NCBI GenBank assembly: GCA_016699165.1
Contig: CP064963.1
Coordinates: 4,464,001-4,528,000 of the forward strand
Reading direction: 5' to 3'
DNA from: Candidatus Melainabacteria bacterium
Lineage (GTDB): Bacteria; Cyanobacteriota; Vampirovibrionia; Obscuribacterales; Obscuribacteraceae
DNA length: 64,000 nt
Position numbers and translations under genes: made by a program. Below, piece by piece: positions 1 to 8,500 of this stretch; positions within the stretch are counted from its first letter, which is position 1; each line of letters starts with the position of its first letter. The notes below the pieces were generated by a model. The model made no database searches and was not told the DNA's origin. It saw nothing but the letters and a program-made list of their open reading frames with translations.

Positions 1-636
1 GCCGACTATGATGTCGAGCTAATTGTGGACAGCTCTCTTTCTATGCGCAAAACGGACTGTCCATCAGGTCTTTCGCGCTGGAATTGGTGTGGAATTCAAG
101 CTAAAGATTTAGGTGACAAGTTAAGTCCTTATGTCCCGCGTGGACTTACAATCACTGCCTTCAACGGATCGTATAATGTTTATCGCAACGCTACGCCAAG
201 CAATATTGCAGATCTTTTTAACAATCCCAATTTTCGCGGAGGCACAAGGCTTGCAGAGCCACTCGTCAATAGATTGAATGAATTTTTTACACGCCGCAAG
301 TCGGGCTCTAAACCACTTTTAATTGCTGTGATTACAGATGGTGTTCCGCATCCGCAAGAGCAACCAATTATGGTGGCAAGCACATTAGTTAATGCAAGCA
401 AACATATGAAAAATGCGCGTGAAATTACAGTCGTCTTTTTCCAGATTGGAAGTAGAGCAAAATTCGGTCGCGCTTTTCTCGATTATTTAGACAATGAACT
501 GGTAAGCAACGGTGCCCGACACGACTTTGTTAAAACTGTATCTTTCGATCATCTGGTACAAGTTGGATTATCTAATGCTCTTGTCGAATCAATTGAGCAA
601 TTTGCTAAGAGTCGAGCCGAAGCACCTCTTAAGTGA
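1..636 (+). CDS. VWA-domain protein, 5'-partial
   Basis: The reading frame is open from the first base, so the N-terminus lies outside the window. The visible part is the C-terminal von Willebrand factor A domain. A MIDAS metal-site motif DSSLS begins at about codon 10. The downstream metal ligands are visible as GGT (GGTRL, near nt 240) and the ITDG strand (near nt 330). VWA domains bind Mg2+ and mediate protein-protein contacts; no enzymatic partner domain is visible. The GTG at nt 25 lies inside the first beta-strand and cannot be the true start. The stop overlaps the convergent gene 629-2878 by 8 bp. The protein's wider role is unknown. Confidence 0.85.
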   Translation, partial: ADYDVELIVDSSLSMRKTDCPSGLSRWNWCGIQAKDLGDKLSPYVPRGLTITAFNGSYNVYRNATPSNIADLFNNPNFRGGTRLAEPLVNRLNEFFTRRKSGSKPLLIAVITDGVPHPQEQPIMVASTLVNASKHMKNAREITVVFFQIGSRAKFGRAFLDYLDNELVSNGARHDFVKTVSFDHLVQVGLSNALVESIEQFAKSRAEAPLK

Positions 637-2878
637 GAATTGATTTTGTATGTACTCTGGCGCTTTCTAGCGGAAGGATTGGTAACAAAGCAAGCTCCAG
701 GTCGTCGAGCGCAAATTCTTGTCGCAATGTCACTTTGTAGACGCCGTTTGCTTGTGTAACCATCGCCACACGCTCAAGGCCAGCCATATCTACTTGCTCG
801 ATCAACTGGCGACAAAGCCACATCTGCGGAGTCACCATTCGCAAGACGTTGCTGCACCATTGCAAAGACATTTTGCGGTCGTTTAAGCCGCCGTCGCTAT
901 CGAGGATTCCGCGAAACCAGTTCAACACGCTTGAATCCTCATAAACGGTCAAATGATAGTTGTCTGCCTGATCGAACCTGGGTATCCATGTGCTTTCGTT
1001 GTACCAAGCTTGAAGGGGTGAATGCGCGGCAGCAAAATCATCTATCCGCTTTTTCATATCGCTAACAGAAGTTTGCAAATATTCGAAGCAATCTTCATGA
1101 TTCAATACCCAAGTGAATACGTGCAGCGTATTGCTGTGTTCCACTTTTTCAAAAGCACGACCGCGCATTTTTGAAAGAGTATTTGCCATGCTCTGCTCGT
1201 AATAGTCCTTGTGAGGTCCGCGATGCTTTCCACTATCTTCTAGTGTGCACTGAAGACCGATTCCCGCTATTGGATAATCTGCACCACTTGGATAGAAAGT
1301 CGCAAGCACGGTTTGATAATTGCTTGCAAATTCAAACAATTTCTTCCAAGCCTTATCATCAATGAAAGTAGCCGCCGATAGTGATTTCTTGCTCCTGCCG
1401 ACATAGGCCGATTCGGTCATGCGCTTTTCTGCAAGAATCCGCAATTCGCCCGACTGTTTGGATAGAAGTGGGCGCAGCCAGGATTCGATAAGCGAGCGAC
1501 CGGCATCGAGGGAAGTTTGTTCGTCACCACTCAGAATTGCCACGTTAGAGGCGACCGCAAAATGATCAAGATTACGGTCATCTTGAATAGAAGACTGCTT
1601 ATAGGTAAGTTCCTTCTGCATAAGCGCTCCATGTGAATGTTCGCCTAGATCAGATGTATCGTAGAAGGCCTTTGCATTAAGACCGGATACAATCGGCAGC
1701 CAATTCTTATCTACCGCGGCAATGCGCACCTTAGGCAAGTTGTATCGAAACTTAGTTGGTGACTGCGGTTCGAACGATACTTCAATTTGCCATTCGCCTT
1801 GTTTTTCAGCAATCAAATCCAGCTGCAAAACGATCAAAATTTGAGATGTACTCTGTGTCGTAAACGGCGGAATAACTAAGTTAGGCATTATTGCCATAAA
1901 AGATCGAGTTCCGGTTTCCTCTTCTACGCCAGTTGCCACCACTTCAAAACGCTTCGATTCGAGAAATTTTTGGACTTCCTCGTGGCTTGCATTTTTTGGT
2001 GGCGAATCGAGTCCACCAACGATTTGCCCATTATGAAACTTGAAGCCGCTGACAGATCCCGTAGGCAGCGTCAGTCCGTCGGGTCCAAGTACGCGAATAC
2101 TTAATTTGCCACCACTAAAACCTGCACCTTGACTCAATATTGACCATGTAGTCTTGCGCTCTTTGCCAACAGGTATAGGCCAACTAGCAGGATAAACAAT
2201 GAGCATTTTATTTGCATCAGGATCGAAAAGATTGCTCAAAGAGACTTGCCCATCAGGGATTGTCGATGACACACTTTGTTGTTTTGCTAAGTAGCATTGT
2301 GCAGATATGGTTTCTTGTTGGCTTGCAAAATCCTGATACGGCAGCTGAGCCTGATTATCAGTGATACCAGCAAGCCTGCAAAGCCGCGCCAAGGTGTCAT
2401 CTGCGAAAGCGGTATTGGTGTCGATTGCTTGTTTAATATCGGATACTGTTAGTGTTTCGCCGAAAAGTTTGCTCCATTGCACTGCTCGTGATTTGTCGCT
2501 AAGACGCTTATGCGGTCCTTCGTAGCTTTCTGCGTCAGTCATAACTAAATCAATTTGCTTGCCGTTGGCAAAGACAATAAACTCAAAGCTATCGCTGTCG
2601 TTGAGGCTGGTAAATATTGTCGTCGTCTTTAGTAATTTGGACGCAACAAGAGCCATATCTTTCAGTTCGCCACTATCTAATTTGGCATTATTGCTGTCGT
2701 ACACCGACACGAAATTTTCGCCTGGGTCGGTCCTAAAGATCACGTGCTTATCAACTTCGCTTTGCGGAGCTTTCGTCAGCTCATAACCAAGTTTGCTATA
2801 TGCTCGCCATACGACTTTTACTGCTTCTTCCAGGGGTCCTCTCCATGCAATATGTACGCTCGTGCAGGTATTTCCCAT
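629..2878 (-). CDS. Large protein of unknown function (749 aa)
   Basis: I do not recognise the family. The protein has no signal peptide or membrane segment and looks soluble. The first 130 residues look like a compact alpha/beta domain (strand-like stretches HVIFRTD, FVSVYDS, FEFIVFANG, QIDLVM). The middle and C-terminus are mixed alpha/beta with many Trp residues and have no catalytic motif I can name. A TTG two codons upstream also opens the frame, but ATG at 2878 has a GGGAG site 9 nt upstream, so it is preferred. It is the last gene of a minus-strand run after agmatinase and cytochrome c, with 26 bp separating it from the cytochrome gene. Confidence 0.7.
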   Translation of the reverse strand: MGNTCTSVHIAWRGPLEEAVKVVWRAYSKLGYELTKAPQSEVDKHVIFRTDPGENFVSVYDSNNAKLDSGELKDMALVASKLLKTTTIFTSLNDSDSFEFIVFANGKQIDLVMTDAESYEGPHKRLSDKSRAVQWSKLFGETLTVSDIKQAIDTNTAFADDTLARLCRLAGITDNQAQLPYQDFASQQETISAQCYLAKQQSVSSTIPDGQVSLSNLFDPDANKMLIVYPASWPIPVGKERKTTWSILSQGAGFSGGKLSIRVLGPDGLTLPTGSVSGFKFHNGQIVGGLDSPPKNASHEEVQKFLESKRFEVVATGVEEETGTRSFMAIMPNLVIPPFTTQSTSQILIVLQLDLIAEKQGEWQIEVSFEPQSPTKFRYNLPKVRIAAVDKNWLPIVSGLNAKAFYDTSDLGEHSHGALMQKELTYKQSSIQDDRNLDHFAVASNVAILSGDEQTSLDAGRSLIESWLRPLLSKQSGELRILAEKRMTESAYVGRSKKSLSAATFIDDKAWKKLFEFASNYQTVLATFYPSGADYPIAGIGLQCTLEDSGKHRGPHKDYYEQSMANTLSKMRGRAFEKVEHSNTLHVFTWVLNHEDCFEYLQTSVSDMKKRIDDFAAAHSPLQAWYNESTWIPRFDQADNYHLTVYEDSSVLNWFRGILDSDGGLNDRKMSLQWCSNVLRMVTPQMWLCRQLIEQVDMAGLERVAMVTQANGVYKVTLRQEFALDDLELALLPILPLESARVHTKSILT

Positions 2879-2904
2879 AGACAAATTCTCCCTGTAGTAA
2901 GAAC

Positions 2905-3282
2905 TTATTTCAATGTTTTGAGGTAGTCTGCAATTGCACTAGCCTCAGCCTTTTCGAGTTGTTGAGGCGGCATTAAATTGGTATCGCCTTTGAAGGCTTT
3001 GGGATTGTTTTCTACATGTTTTTCAGGGTCAAGAATCTGTTCAATCAAAAATTGACGGCTTCGCTTCTTTCCTATTTTGTCTAGACTGACACCATCTAAG
3101 TTGCCCTGTCCATCTATTGAATGACAGTCTGAACACTGATATTGTCGATACAGATCTTTTCCGCGTTTGACCATGTTAATTGCAGTGGTGCCTTTAGATT
3201 TGATTTTCTTTTTTCCAGACCCTAAAGCAGGTGCCACTGCAAATAGTGCCACCAAAACTATCAGAAGTATTTTTTTTGCCAT
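2905..3282 (-). CDS. Small class I c-type cytochrome, exported
   Basis: 125 residues. An N-terminal Sec signal (MAKKILLIVLVALFAVAPALG) is followed by a lysine-rich linker and one cytochrome c domain. The haem-attachment motif is CSDCH at about residues 50-54. A C-terminal MPP sequence (NLMPP) supplies the likely axial methionine, and the final helix ends ADYLKTL as in class I monohaem cytochromes. It should be a periplasmic electron carrier. ATG at 3282 is preferred over the TTG one codon upstream because GGAG lies 8 nt before it. The gene sits 19 bp downstream of the agmatinase stop, probably in the same transcript; no oxidase or dehydrogenase partner is adjacent. Confidence 0.85.
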   Translation of the reverse strand: MAKKILLIVLVALFAVAPALGSGKKKIKSKGTTAINMVKRGKDLYRQYQCSDCHSIDGQGNLDGVSLDKIGKKRSRQFLIEQILDPEKHVENNPKAFKGDTNLMPPQQLEKAEASAIADYLKTLK

Positions 3283-3301
3283 CAAAATTGCTCCATTCAG
3301 A

Positions 3302-4255
3302 CTATACTGTTAATGCAGATTTGGATCTTTGTTTCACCAAAATTGGTGCGACTGCTAAAACATAGAGAATATCCATGGCGATAGTTGCACCAAGAATAGC
3401 CGTAATATGTGATGGATCGTACGGTGGTGAAACTTCCACCACATCCCCGCCGACAGCGTTAAGACCTACGAGTCCCCAAAGAATTTCACGCTGCATAGCC
3501 GATGTGATACCGCCTGGAACTGGTGTTCCAGTTCCAGGAGCGTAAGCAGGATCCATGCCGTCCACATCAAGAGAGATGTAGCAAGGACGCTCGCCGACTA
3601 TGTTTCGAATTTTCTCTAGTAATTTTTTACTACCCATGTCGATACATTCATGCGACGTAAAAACATTGAATTCATCATTTTCTGGAATTATAGTTCTGAT
3701 GCCAATTTGCACAGATGTCTTCGGATCGATCAAACCTTCATTAGCGGCGTAAATAAACATGCTTCCATGATTGAGAACCGGACCGCCGTGTGTATCGGTG
3801 TGAGCGTCAAAGTGAATCAATGACAACTTTCCATACTTTTTGGCGTGTGCCTTAATGGCAGGATAGGCAACAAGGTGATCGCCACCCAGTCCAAGTGTGC
3901 CGATGCCCTTCTCTGACATTAGAGTGACGTTCTCTTCTACATTAGCAAGCATGTCTGTCGTCTGTCCGGGATAGAATGCAATGTCGCCAAAATCAATCAG
4001 CCTAAGGCGGTCGCGAAGATCATAGTCGAATGGCCAGTGGACGCCTGGCATACCAATATATAGCGACTGCTCGCGAATACCCCTTGGACCGTACCTTGCA
4101 CCTGGTCGATTGAAGATCTCTACGTCAAAAGGTATTCCGTACACCGCCAAATCTGCACCTTCAAGATTCTGCGTGTGATCGCATCGCCAGAACGTTACCA
4201 GACCTTGATAAGGAACACGCTTTGCAATTCCTTCCTTCTGCAAAATGCCTGCCAT
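3302..4255 (-). CDS. speB: Agmatinase (ureohydrolase family)
   Basis: 317 residues, the usual length for agmatinase, which hydrolyses agmatine to putrescine and urea in the cytoplasm. All dinuclear Mn ligands are visible: H127 in GGDH, D150/H152/D154 in FDAHTDTHG, and D230/D232 in SLDVDGMDP. The ligand-flanking segment PAYAPGTGTPVPGG is also intact. The N-terminal YGIPFD and RPGARYGPRGIR segments are typical of SpeB-type enzymes. Related ureohydrolases such as guanidinobutyrase or formiminoglutamase share these motifs, so the substrate is inferred. ATG at 4255 has GGAGGG 8 nt upstream. No arginine decarboxylase is visible nearby. It leads the operon containing the small cytochrome. Confidence 0.85.
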   Translation of the reverse strand: MAGILQKEGIAKRVPYQGLVTFWRCDHTQNLEGADLAVYGIPFDVEIFNRPGARYGPRGIREQSLYIGMPGVHWPFDYDLRDRLRLIDFGDIAFYPGQTTDMLANVEENVTLMSEKGIGTLGLGGDHLVAYPAIKAHAKKYGKLSLIHFDAHTDTHGGPVLNHGSMFIYAANEGLIDPKTSVQIGIRTIIPENDEFNVFTSHECIDMGSKKLLEKIRNIVGERPCYISLDVDGMDPAYAPGTGTPVPGGITSAMQREILWGLVGLNAVGGDVVEVSPPYDPSHITAILGATIAMDILYVLAVAPILVKQRSKSALTV

Positions 4256-4434
4256 TGCGTCGCCCTCCAGTGAGAAGGCACTAATATACTACAATCTGCA
4301 CTTTGGGATGCATTCCAGTATCAGTGGTGGACAAAAGTCCAGCCTCGATCCAAGCCGAAAGAATTTCAGCTACAATTTATTGAAATGACAATCAGTACTT
4401 TTTCTGAAACAGTTTAATTATGAAGGCTGGAAGC

Positions 4435-5040
4435 ATGAAGTTCAAAATTTTTTTTATCGCTCTCTTTGTCAATTTAACTGTATTTCTCTTTGGACCCTAT
4501 CAAGCAATGGCCAAGTACGAAGAACCCAAATATGACATCATAAGCAAATCGGGAGACATTGAAATTCGTCGCTACCCCGAACTCGTCGCGGCAACGGTGT
4601 CTGTCAGCGGCAGTCGAAAGTCATCTGCAGATGAGGCATTTATGGTGCTAGCTGGTTATATTTTCGGGAAAAACACATCTAAAAAAAGCGGTCAAAAAGA
4701 AAAAATAGAAATGACCACACCTGTTGCGATGAAAGAAGAAACGTCGCAAATGGAAATGACATTCTTTATGCCTTCCAAATACCAGGTAGATTCGCTACCC
4801 AAACCGCTGGACGACCGAATTGTTTTATCTAAAGTTCCAGGACGTACTGTTGCATCAATTAGATTTTCTGGTATAGCCGATAACAAATCGGTCAAGGATC
4901 AAAAAGAGAAGTTGGTGCGCTTCCTTGAAAAAAACTCTACTAAGCACTCCAGTGAGCATTTCGTTGCTGTTTATAACCCGCCATGGACCTTGCCGTTCTT
5001 GCGAAGAAATGAAATCTGGATAAAAACAGATTTGCCCTGA
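4435..5040 (+). CDS. SOUL-family haem-binding protein, exported
   Basis: The mature region matches the SOUL/HBP fold: an early YDIISKSGDIEIRRYPE strand pair, then EKIEMTTPVAM, the family's most recognisable stretch, then VASIRFSG and the C-terminal YNPPWTLPFLRRNEIW. Family members bind haem or other tetrapyrroles; the precise role in bacteria is unsettled. An N-terminal signal peptide (MKFKIFFIALFVNLTVFLFG) points to export. Two in-frame ATGs exist, at 4420 and 4435. The second is preferred because AAGG lies 8 nt upstream and the signal peptide starts there. The gene is divergent from agmatinase, with about 180 bp between their starts. Confidence 0.85.
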   Translation: MKFKIFFIALFVNLTVFLFGPYQAMAKYEEPKYDIISKSGDIEIRRYPELVAATVSVSGSRKSSADEAFMVLAGYIFGKNTSKKSGQKEKIEMTTPVAMKEETSQMEMTFFMPSKYQVDSLPKPLDDRIVLSKVPGRTVASIRFSGIADNKSVKDQKEKLVRFLEKNSTKHSSEHFVAVYNPPWTLPFLRRNEIWIKTDLP

Positions 5041-5072
5041 ATTGACCATGGACTTGTGTGATATCGATAGGC

Positions 5073-5092
5073 AATCCAAATAACTTTGGATT
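5073..5092. repeat. 8-bp perfect inverted repeat with TAAC loop
   Basis: Arms AATCCAAA and TTTGGATT are separated by TAAC, 33 bp after the SOUL gene stop. The hairpin is AT-rich and no T-run follows it, so it is a poor intrinsic terminator. It may be a weak terminator or a protein-binding palindrome. Confidence 0.4.
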
Positions 5093-5202
5093 TGGCGATT
5101 GGCACGATTACAAAGAACAATTCGCCCATACGTTGCGATCGGTCGTTATTTGATTTTAACTGCAATGAGTGGTTTGTGTTACATGATAATTCAAATATCT
5201 AT

Positions 5203-5237
5203 ATATTCAAACTCTTGCATATTTGAACATATTCATG
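5203..5237 (+). promoter_or_regulatory. Candidate ArsR-type operator upstream of the ABC export operon
   Basis: An ATATTCAAA box and its near-complement TTTGAACAT (8 of 9 positions pair) are separated by 10 bp. A third half-site, ATTCATG, follows immediately, so TGAACATATTCA (5224-5235) also forms a palindrome with TGAA/TTCA arms. AT-rich imperfect palindromes with TGAA/TTCA arms are typical of SmtB/ArsR-family operators. The operon's last gene encodes an ArsR protein, which is the obvious candidate ligand. Assignment is by pattern only. Confidence 0.5.
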
Positions 5238-5275
5238 TTAGACTGAAAATCGTAGCAGATAGAGGAATCCATTAA

Positions 5276-7075
5276 ATGCCCTCCACGATGACTGTTCGGG
5301 GCCAAGTAGATTGCATAAATCCGCTCGGACGACTGTGGCAAATGTTAGTGGTCGACAAGCGTGATCTGGTGGTTTTAACCGTTTACACCCTTATTACAGG
5401 GCTTGTATCGCTTGCAGTGCCACTTGCTGCTCAATCACTGGTGAATACAATAGCGGCAGGAATTTTCATTCAGCCACTGATTGTCCTATCCTTGCTGGTG
5501 CTGACAGGTCTACTTTTCAGCGCTTTTCTAAGATTGCTCAAATTCTGCCTGGTAGAAAATTTACAGCAGCGAATATTTGCTCGAATTACTTTGCTTTTAA
5601 GTGAGAGGATACCGGCCATAAAAGCTTCTGCTTTGAATACCGAGTATATGCCAGAGCTCATAAATAGATTCTTTGATGTAATGACTATACAAAAATCTTG
5701 GGGCAAATTGCTTTTAGAAGTTCCTGCCGCTTTATTGCAAGTAGCAATTGGACTCATTCTAATGGCATTTTACAGCCCATTTTTACTTGCTTTTGACCTT
5801 ATTATCATTTTGTTTGTTATTTTCGCCGTCACCATACTTGGTATTGGTGGTTTAAATTCAAGCATCCACGAATCCGCACTTAAGTATAGAGTAGCCGAGT
5901 GGTTAGAGGATATGGGCAGATGCCAAACTAGTCTTAAGACCAATGGTATAAACGCTTTTCTTGCTCGACGCTCTGACAATTTAGTCTTGAAATATATCAA
6001 AGCTCGAAGAGAACATTTTGCAGTTCTTTTTCGTCAGGCACTCGGAACCTATTTTTTTCAAGCTATTGCAAGCGCTGGCATTCTTGCTATTGGAGGTTGG
6101 CTTGTAATCAACAGACAACTGACATTAGGTCAACTTGTTGCATCAGAACTGGTAGTGTTAAACGTACTATCGGCACTTGAGAAAATAATCCGCAACTGTG
6201 ACACTTTTTATGACCTTTTAACTGGTTTGGATAAAGTGGGTCACATAAGCGATCTTCCAATTGAGCGCAGAGGTGGAGTGCAGCTACCTGAAAGCGAGGG
6301 CGGTCTACATATAGAATGTATCAACCTCCATTTCTCCTACGACTCAAGAGAAATTCTTTCGCAATTAAATCTGTCCATAGCTCCAGGAGAAAGAGCCAGC
6401 TTGGTTGGAGCAAGCGGAGCTGGCAAAACGACGCTAGCATCCCTTATTTGTGCTCTACAAGAAGCCGATGCGGGAACAGTTGAAGTAAACGGATTTGATT
6501 CTAGAGATTTAGACGTGATGAGCCTCAGACGAGATGTTGGGCTGGTTGGGGACGTCAATGAAATTTTTGAAGGAACTATAGAAGAAAATGTAGGTCTTGG
6601 AAGACCGGGAGTTTTTCATCAAGATATACGTTGGGCTATTGATGTAGCACAGCTTTCCGATGACTTGATTCATCTGCCAAACGGCATCAACACTATGCTT
6701 GTGAGCGGAGGTAGAAATCTTTCGCGCGGACAGGTGCAAAGACTTTTGATTGCCCGAGCCATAGCAGAGCGTCCAAAATTGTTGATATTAGATGAAGCTT
6801 TTTCAGGTATAGATGAGAAAACAAAACTCAAAATTATCGAATCAATTTTTAGTGCTGAAAATGTCTGGACAGTTATCGATATTTCGCACGATGCAGAGGT
6901 TGTGGTGCGCTCGGACAAAGTTTACCTGCTTAGCAATGGATACATTAGCGAATCGGGCAGTCCAGCTGATTTAGCTTGGCGGACTGAAAGCGAATTTTCT
7001 TTGCTCTTTCCTGATTTAGCCAATCAAATTAGAAGAGTCGAGCGACGCAAAAAAGAAAGGGTTGAAAGCAAATAG
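5276..7075 (+). CDS. ABC exporter, fused membrane and ATPase domains (type I secretion-like)
   Basis: 599 residues. The N-terminal half has about six membrane segments (residues 30-310) of the ABC type-1 exporter fold. The C-terminal half is a complete nucleotide-binding domain: Walker A GASGAGKT at about 378-385, signature LSRGQ at about 481, Walker B LLILDEA at about 502-508 and the H-loop SHD at about 538. There is no N-terminal C39 peptidase domain, so it should not process double-glycine leaders. AGAGGA lies about 9 nt before ATG 5276. Followed with no gap by a membrane-fusion protein and then a TolC-like gene, it is the inner-membrane engine of a tripartite exporter. The substrate is unknown; it could be a peptide, protein or small molecule. 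Confidence 0.88.
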   Translation: MPSTMTVRGQVDCINPLGRLWQMLVVDKRDLVVLTVYTLITGLVSLAVPLAAQSLVNTIAAGIFIQPLIVLSLLVLTGLLFSAFLRLLKFCLVENLQQRIFARITLLLSERIPAIKASALNTEYMPELINRFFDVMTIQKSWGKLLLEVPAALLQVAIGLILMAFYSPFLLAFDLIIILFVIFAVTILGIGGLNSSIHESALKYRVAEWLEDMGRCQTSLKTNGINAFLARRSDNLVLKYIKARREHFAVLFRQALGTYFFQAIASAGILAIGGWLVINRQLTLGQLVASELVVLNVLSALEKIIRNCDTFYDLLTGLDKVGHISDLPIERRGGVQLPESEGGLHIECINLHFSYDSREILSQLNLSIAPGERASLVGASGAGKTTLASLICALQEADAGTVEVNGFDSRDLDVMSLRRDVGLVGDVNEIFEGTIEENVGLGRPGVFHQDIRWAIDVAQLSDDLIHLPNGINTMLVSGGRNLSRGQVQRLLIARAIAERPKLLILDEAFSGIDEKTKLKIIESIFSAENVWTVIDISHDAEVVVRSDKVYLLSNGYISESGSPADLAWRTESEFSLLFPDLANQIRRVERRKKERVESK

Positions 7076-8491
7076 ATGGAAAACATTCAAACACAAACCA
7101 GTCCTTTACCCGAACTGGAGAACCATGACTACGCTTCTCTTAAAGCAGTTGCAAGCGCGAAAGGATATCTTGTTTGCTCTACGTTTTTGTGCGTAATGTT
7201 GGTATCACTGATACTTATGCTTATTTTTGTTCCTTGGCAACAAAGTGTCGCCGGGACTGGAAAAATAATTATTTTTTGCCCCATGGAAAGACCACAGAAT
7301 ATCGAAGCGCTCATTCCAGCTCGCTTAAAGAGATGGCATGTGCAGGACGGTCAGACAGTTAAAAAAGGAGAATTGATTGTTGAACTTTCTGAAATTGATC
7401 AGAAGTATTTAGACCCCAATCAAAGCCAAAGATTGGATCAACAAAAAGAAGCCTTACTTGCTCGTCGCAAAGCGGCTCAGGCTCGATTCAAGGCGCTGGA
7501 AAAACAACTCAATAGCTTGAAGCGTTCGCAGTGCGCGGCGCTTCCATCAGCCGGCGAAAGAGCTAATCAGGCAAAAGACAGAATCTGGGCAGCAGAACAA
7601 TCAGTGGAAGCAGCTAAGCAAAATACAATTACAACCCAATTAAATTTGAGCCGTCTTAAAGAATTGTTCGAAAAAGGTTTACGCTCGAAAAGAGATCTTG
7701 AGTTGTCGGAACTCGATCATAAAAGAGCACAAACTGAATTAGAGCGAGCACAAGCTTCGCTAGAAGTGACTAAAAGAGATCAACGTTTAGCAGTGCTTGA
7801 TCTAGACAAAGTTGCAGCTGACACTGATGCTGCCATGAGCAGTATTAGTGCATCCATGGCCAGTGCCCAGGAGACAATTGAATCGACCTCAAGTGACATT
7901 TACAAACTAGATATCGACCTGCAAAACTTCTGCCAGCGCGCAAAACAACGCAATGTCTATGCCCCAAGTTCAGGCAAAATTGTAAGGCTGAACAAAGTCG
8001 GAGCCGGTGAGACGGTGGATGCAGGAATGGTATTAGCTGTGATGGCACCTGAAACACAAGATTTGGCGGCTGAACTTACTGTAAGTGACAACGACGCTCC
8101 ACTTGTAAGCGTCGGCAGACCTGTGAGACTTCAATTTGCCGGATGGCCTGCGCTTCAGTTTGCTGGCTGGCCATCTATTGCTGTTGGTACGTTTGGTGGC
8201 AAAGTAGCAGTTATCGATGCTGTTTCAGATGGAAAAAATTGTTACCGCATTATTGTAAAGCCAGACAAAGAAGCAATCGCCAATGGTAAAGAAGAACCCT
8301 GGCCAAATTCAAAGTTTTTGCGTCCGGGAGCTGAAGTTAGTGGATGGATAATGCTTGACACTGTTAGTTTGGGCTTTGAGTTATGGAGACAATTCAACGC
8401 TTTTCCCCCTACTGTGAAACCGGAAGAGCTTGGTCTACACAATTCATCGAGCGAAACTGAAAAATCGAGCATAAAGCGTAAATCGAAATAG
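7076..8491 (+). CDS. HlyD-type membrane-fusion (periplasmic adaptor) protein
   Basis: 471 residues. A short cytoplasmic N-terminus and one membrane helix (about residues 36-58) are followed by a half-lipoyl motif (RWHVQDGQTVKKGELIVEL). A long alpha-helical hairpin of about 200 residues rich in Lys, Glu, Gln and Ala comes next. The second half-lipoyl (NVYAPSSGKIVRLNKVGAGETV) and beta-barrel segments complete the adaptor. It bridges the inner-membrane ABC protein and the outer-membrane channel. The ATG directly abuts the stop of the ABC gene, implying translational coupling. The doubled LQFAGWP segment near residue 348 I take as part of the family's barrel rather than a recent duplication. Confidence 0.88.
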   Translation: MENIQTQTSPLPELENHDYASLKAVASAKGYLVCSTFLCVMLVSLILMLIFVPWQQSVAGTGKIIIFCPMERPQNIEALIPARLKRWHVQDGQTVKKGELIVELSEIDQKYLDPNQSQRLDQQKEALLARRKAAQARFKALEKQLNSLKRSQCAALPSAGERANQAKDRIWAAEQSVEAAKQNTITTQLNLSRLKELFEKGLRSKRDLELSELDHKRAQTELERAQASLEVTKRDQRLAVLDLDKVAADTDAAMSSISASMASAQETIESTSSDIYKLDIDLQNFCQRAKQRNVYAPSSGKIVRLNKVGAGETVDAGMVLAVMAPETQDLAAELTVSDNDAPLVSVGRPVRLQFAGWPALQFAGWPSIAVGTFGGKVAVIDAVSDGKNCYRIIVKPDKEAIANGKEEPWPNSKFLRPGAEVSGWIMLDTVSLGFELWRQFNAFPPTVKPEELGLHNSSSETEKSSIKRKSK

Positions 8492-8500
8492 GAGAAAAGA

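Noticed and set aside
1171..1365. 64-codon plus-strand frame inside the 749-residue gene
   Set aside because: Antisense shadow with no family resemblance.
5073..5092. Intrinsic terminator of the SOUL gene
   Set aside because: The stem is AT-rich and no T-run follows, so it is listed only as an inverted repeat.
8113..8190. Doubled LQFAGWP in the HlyD adaptor as a recent duplication
   Set aside because: The codons of the two copies differ, and similar doubled segments are, to my memory, normal in this adaptor group.
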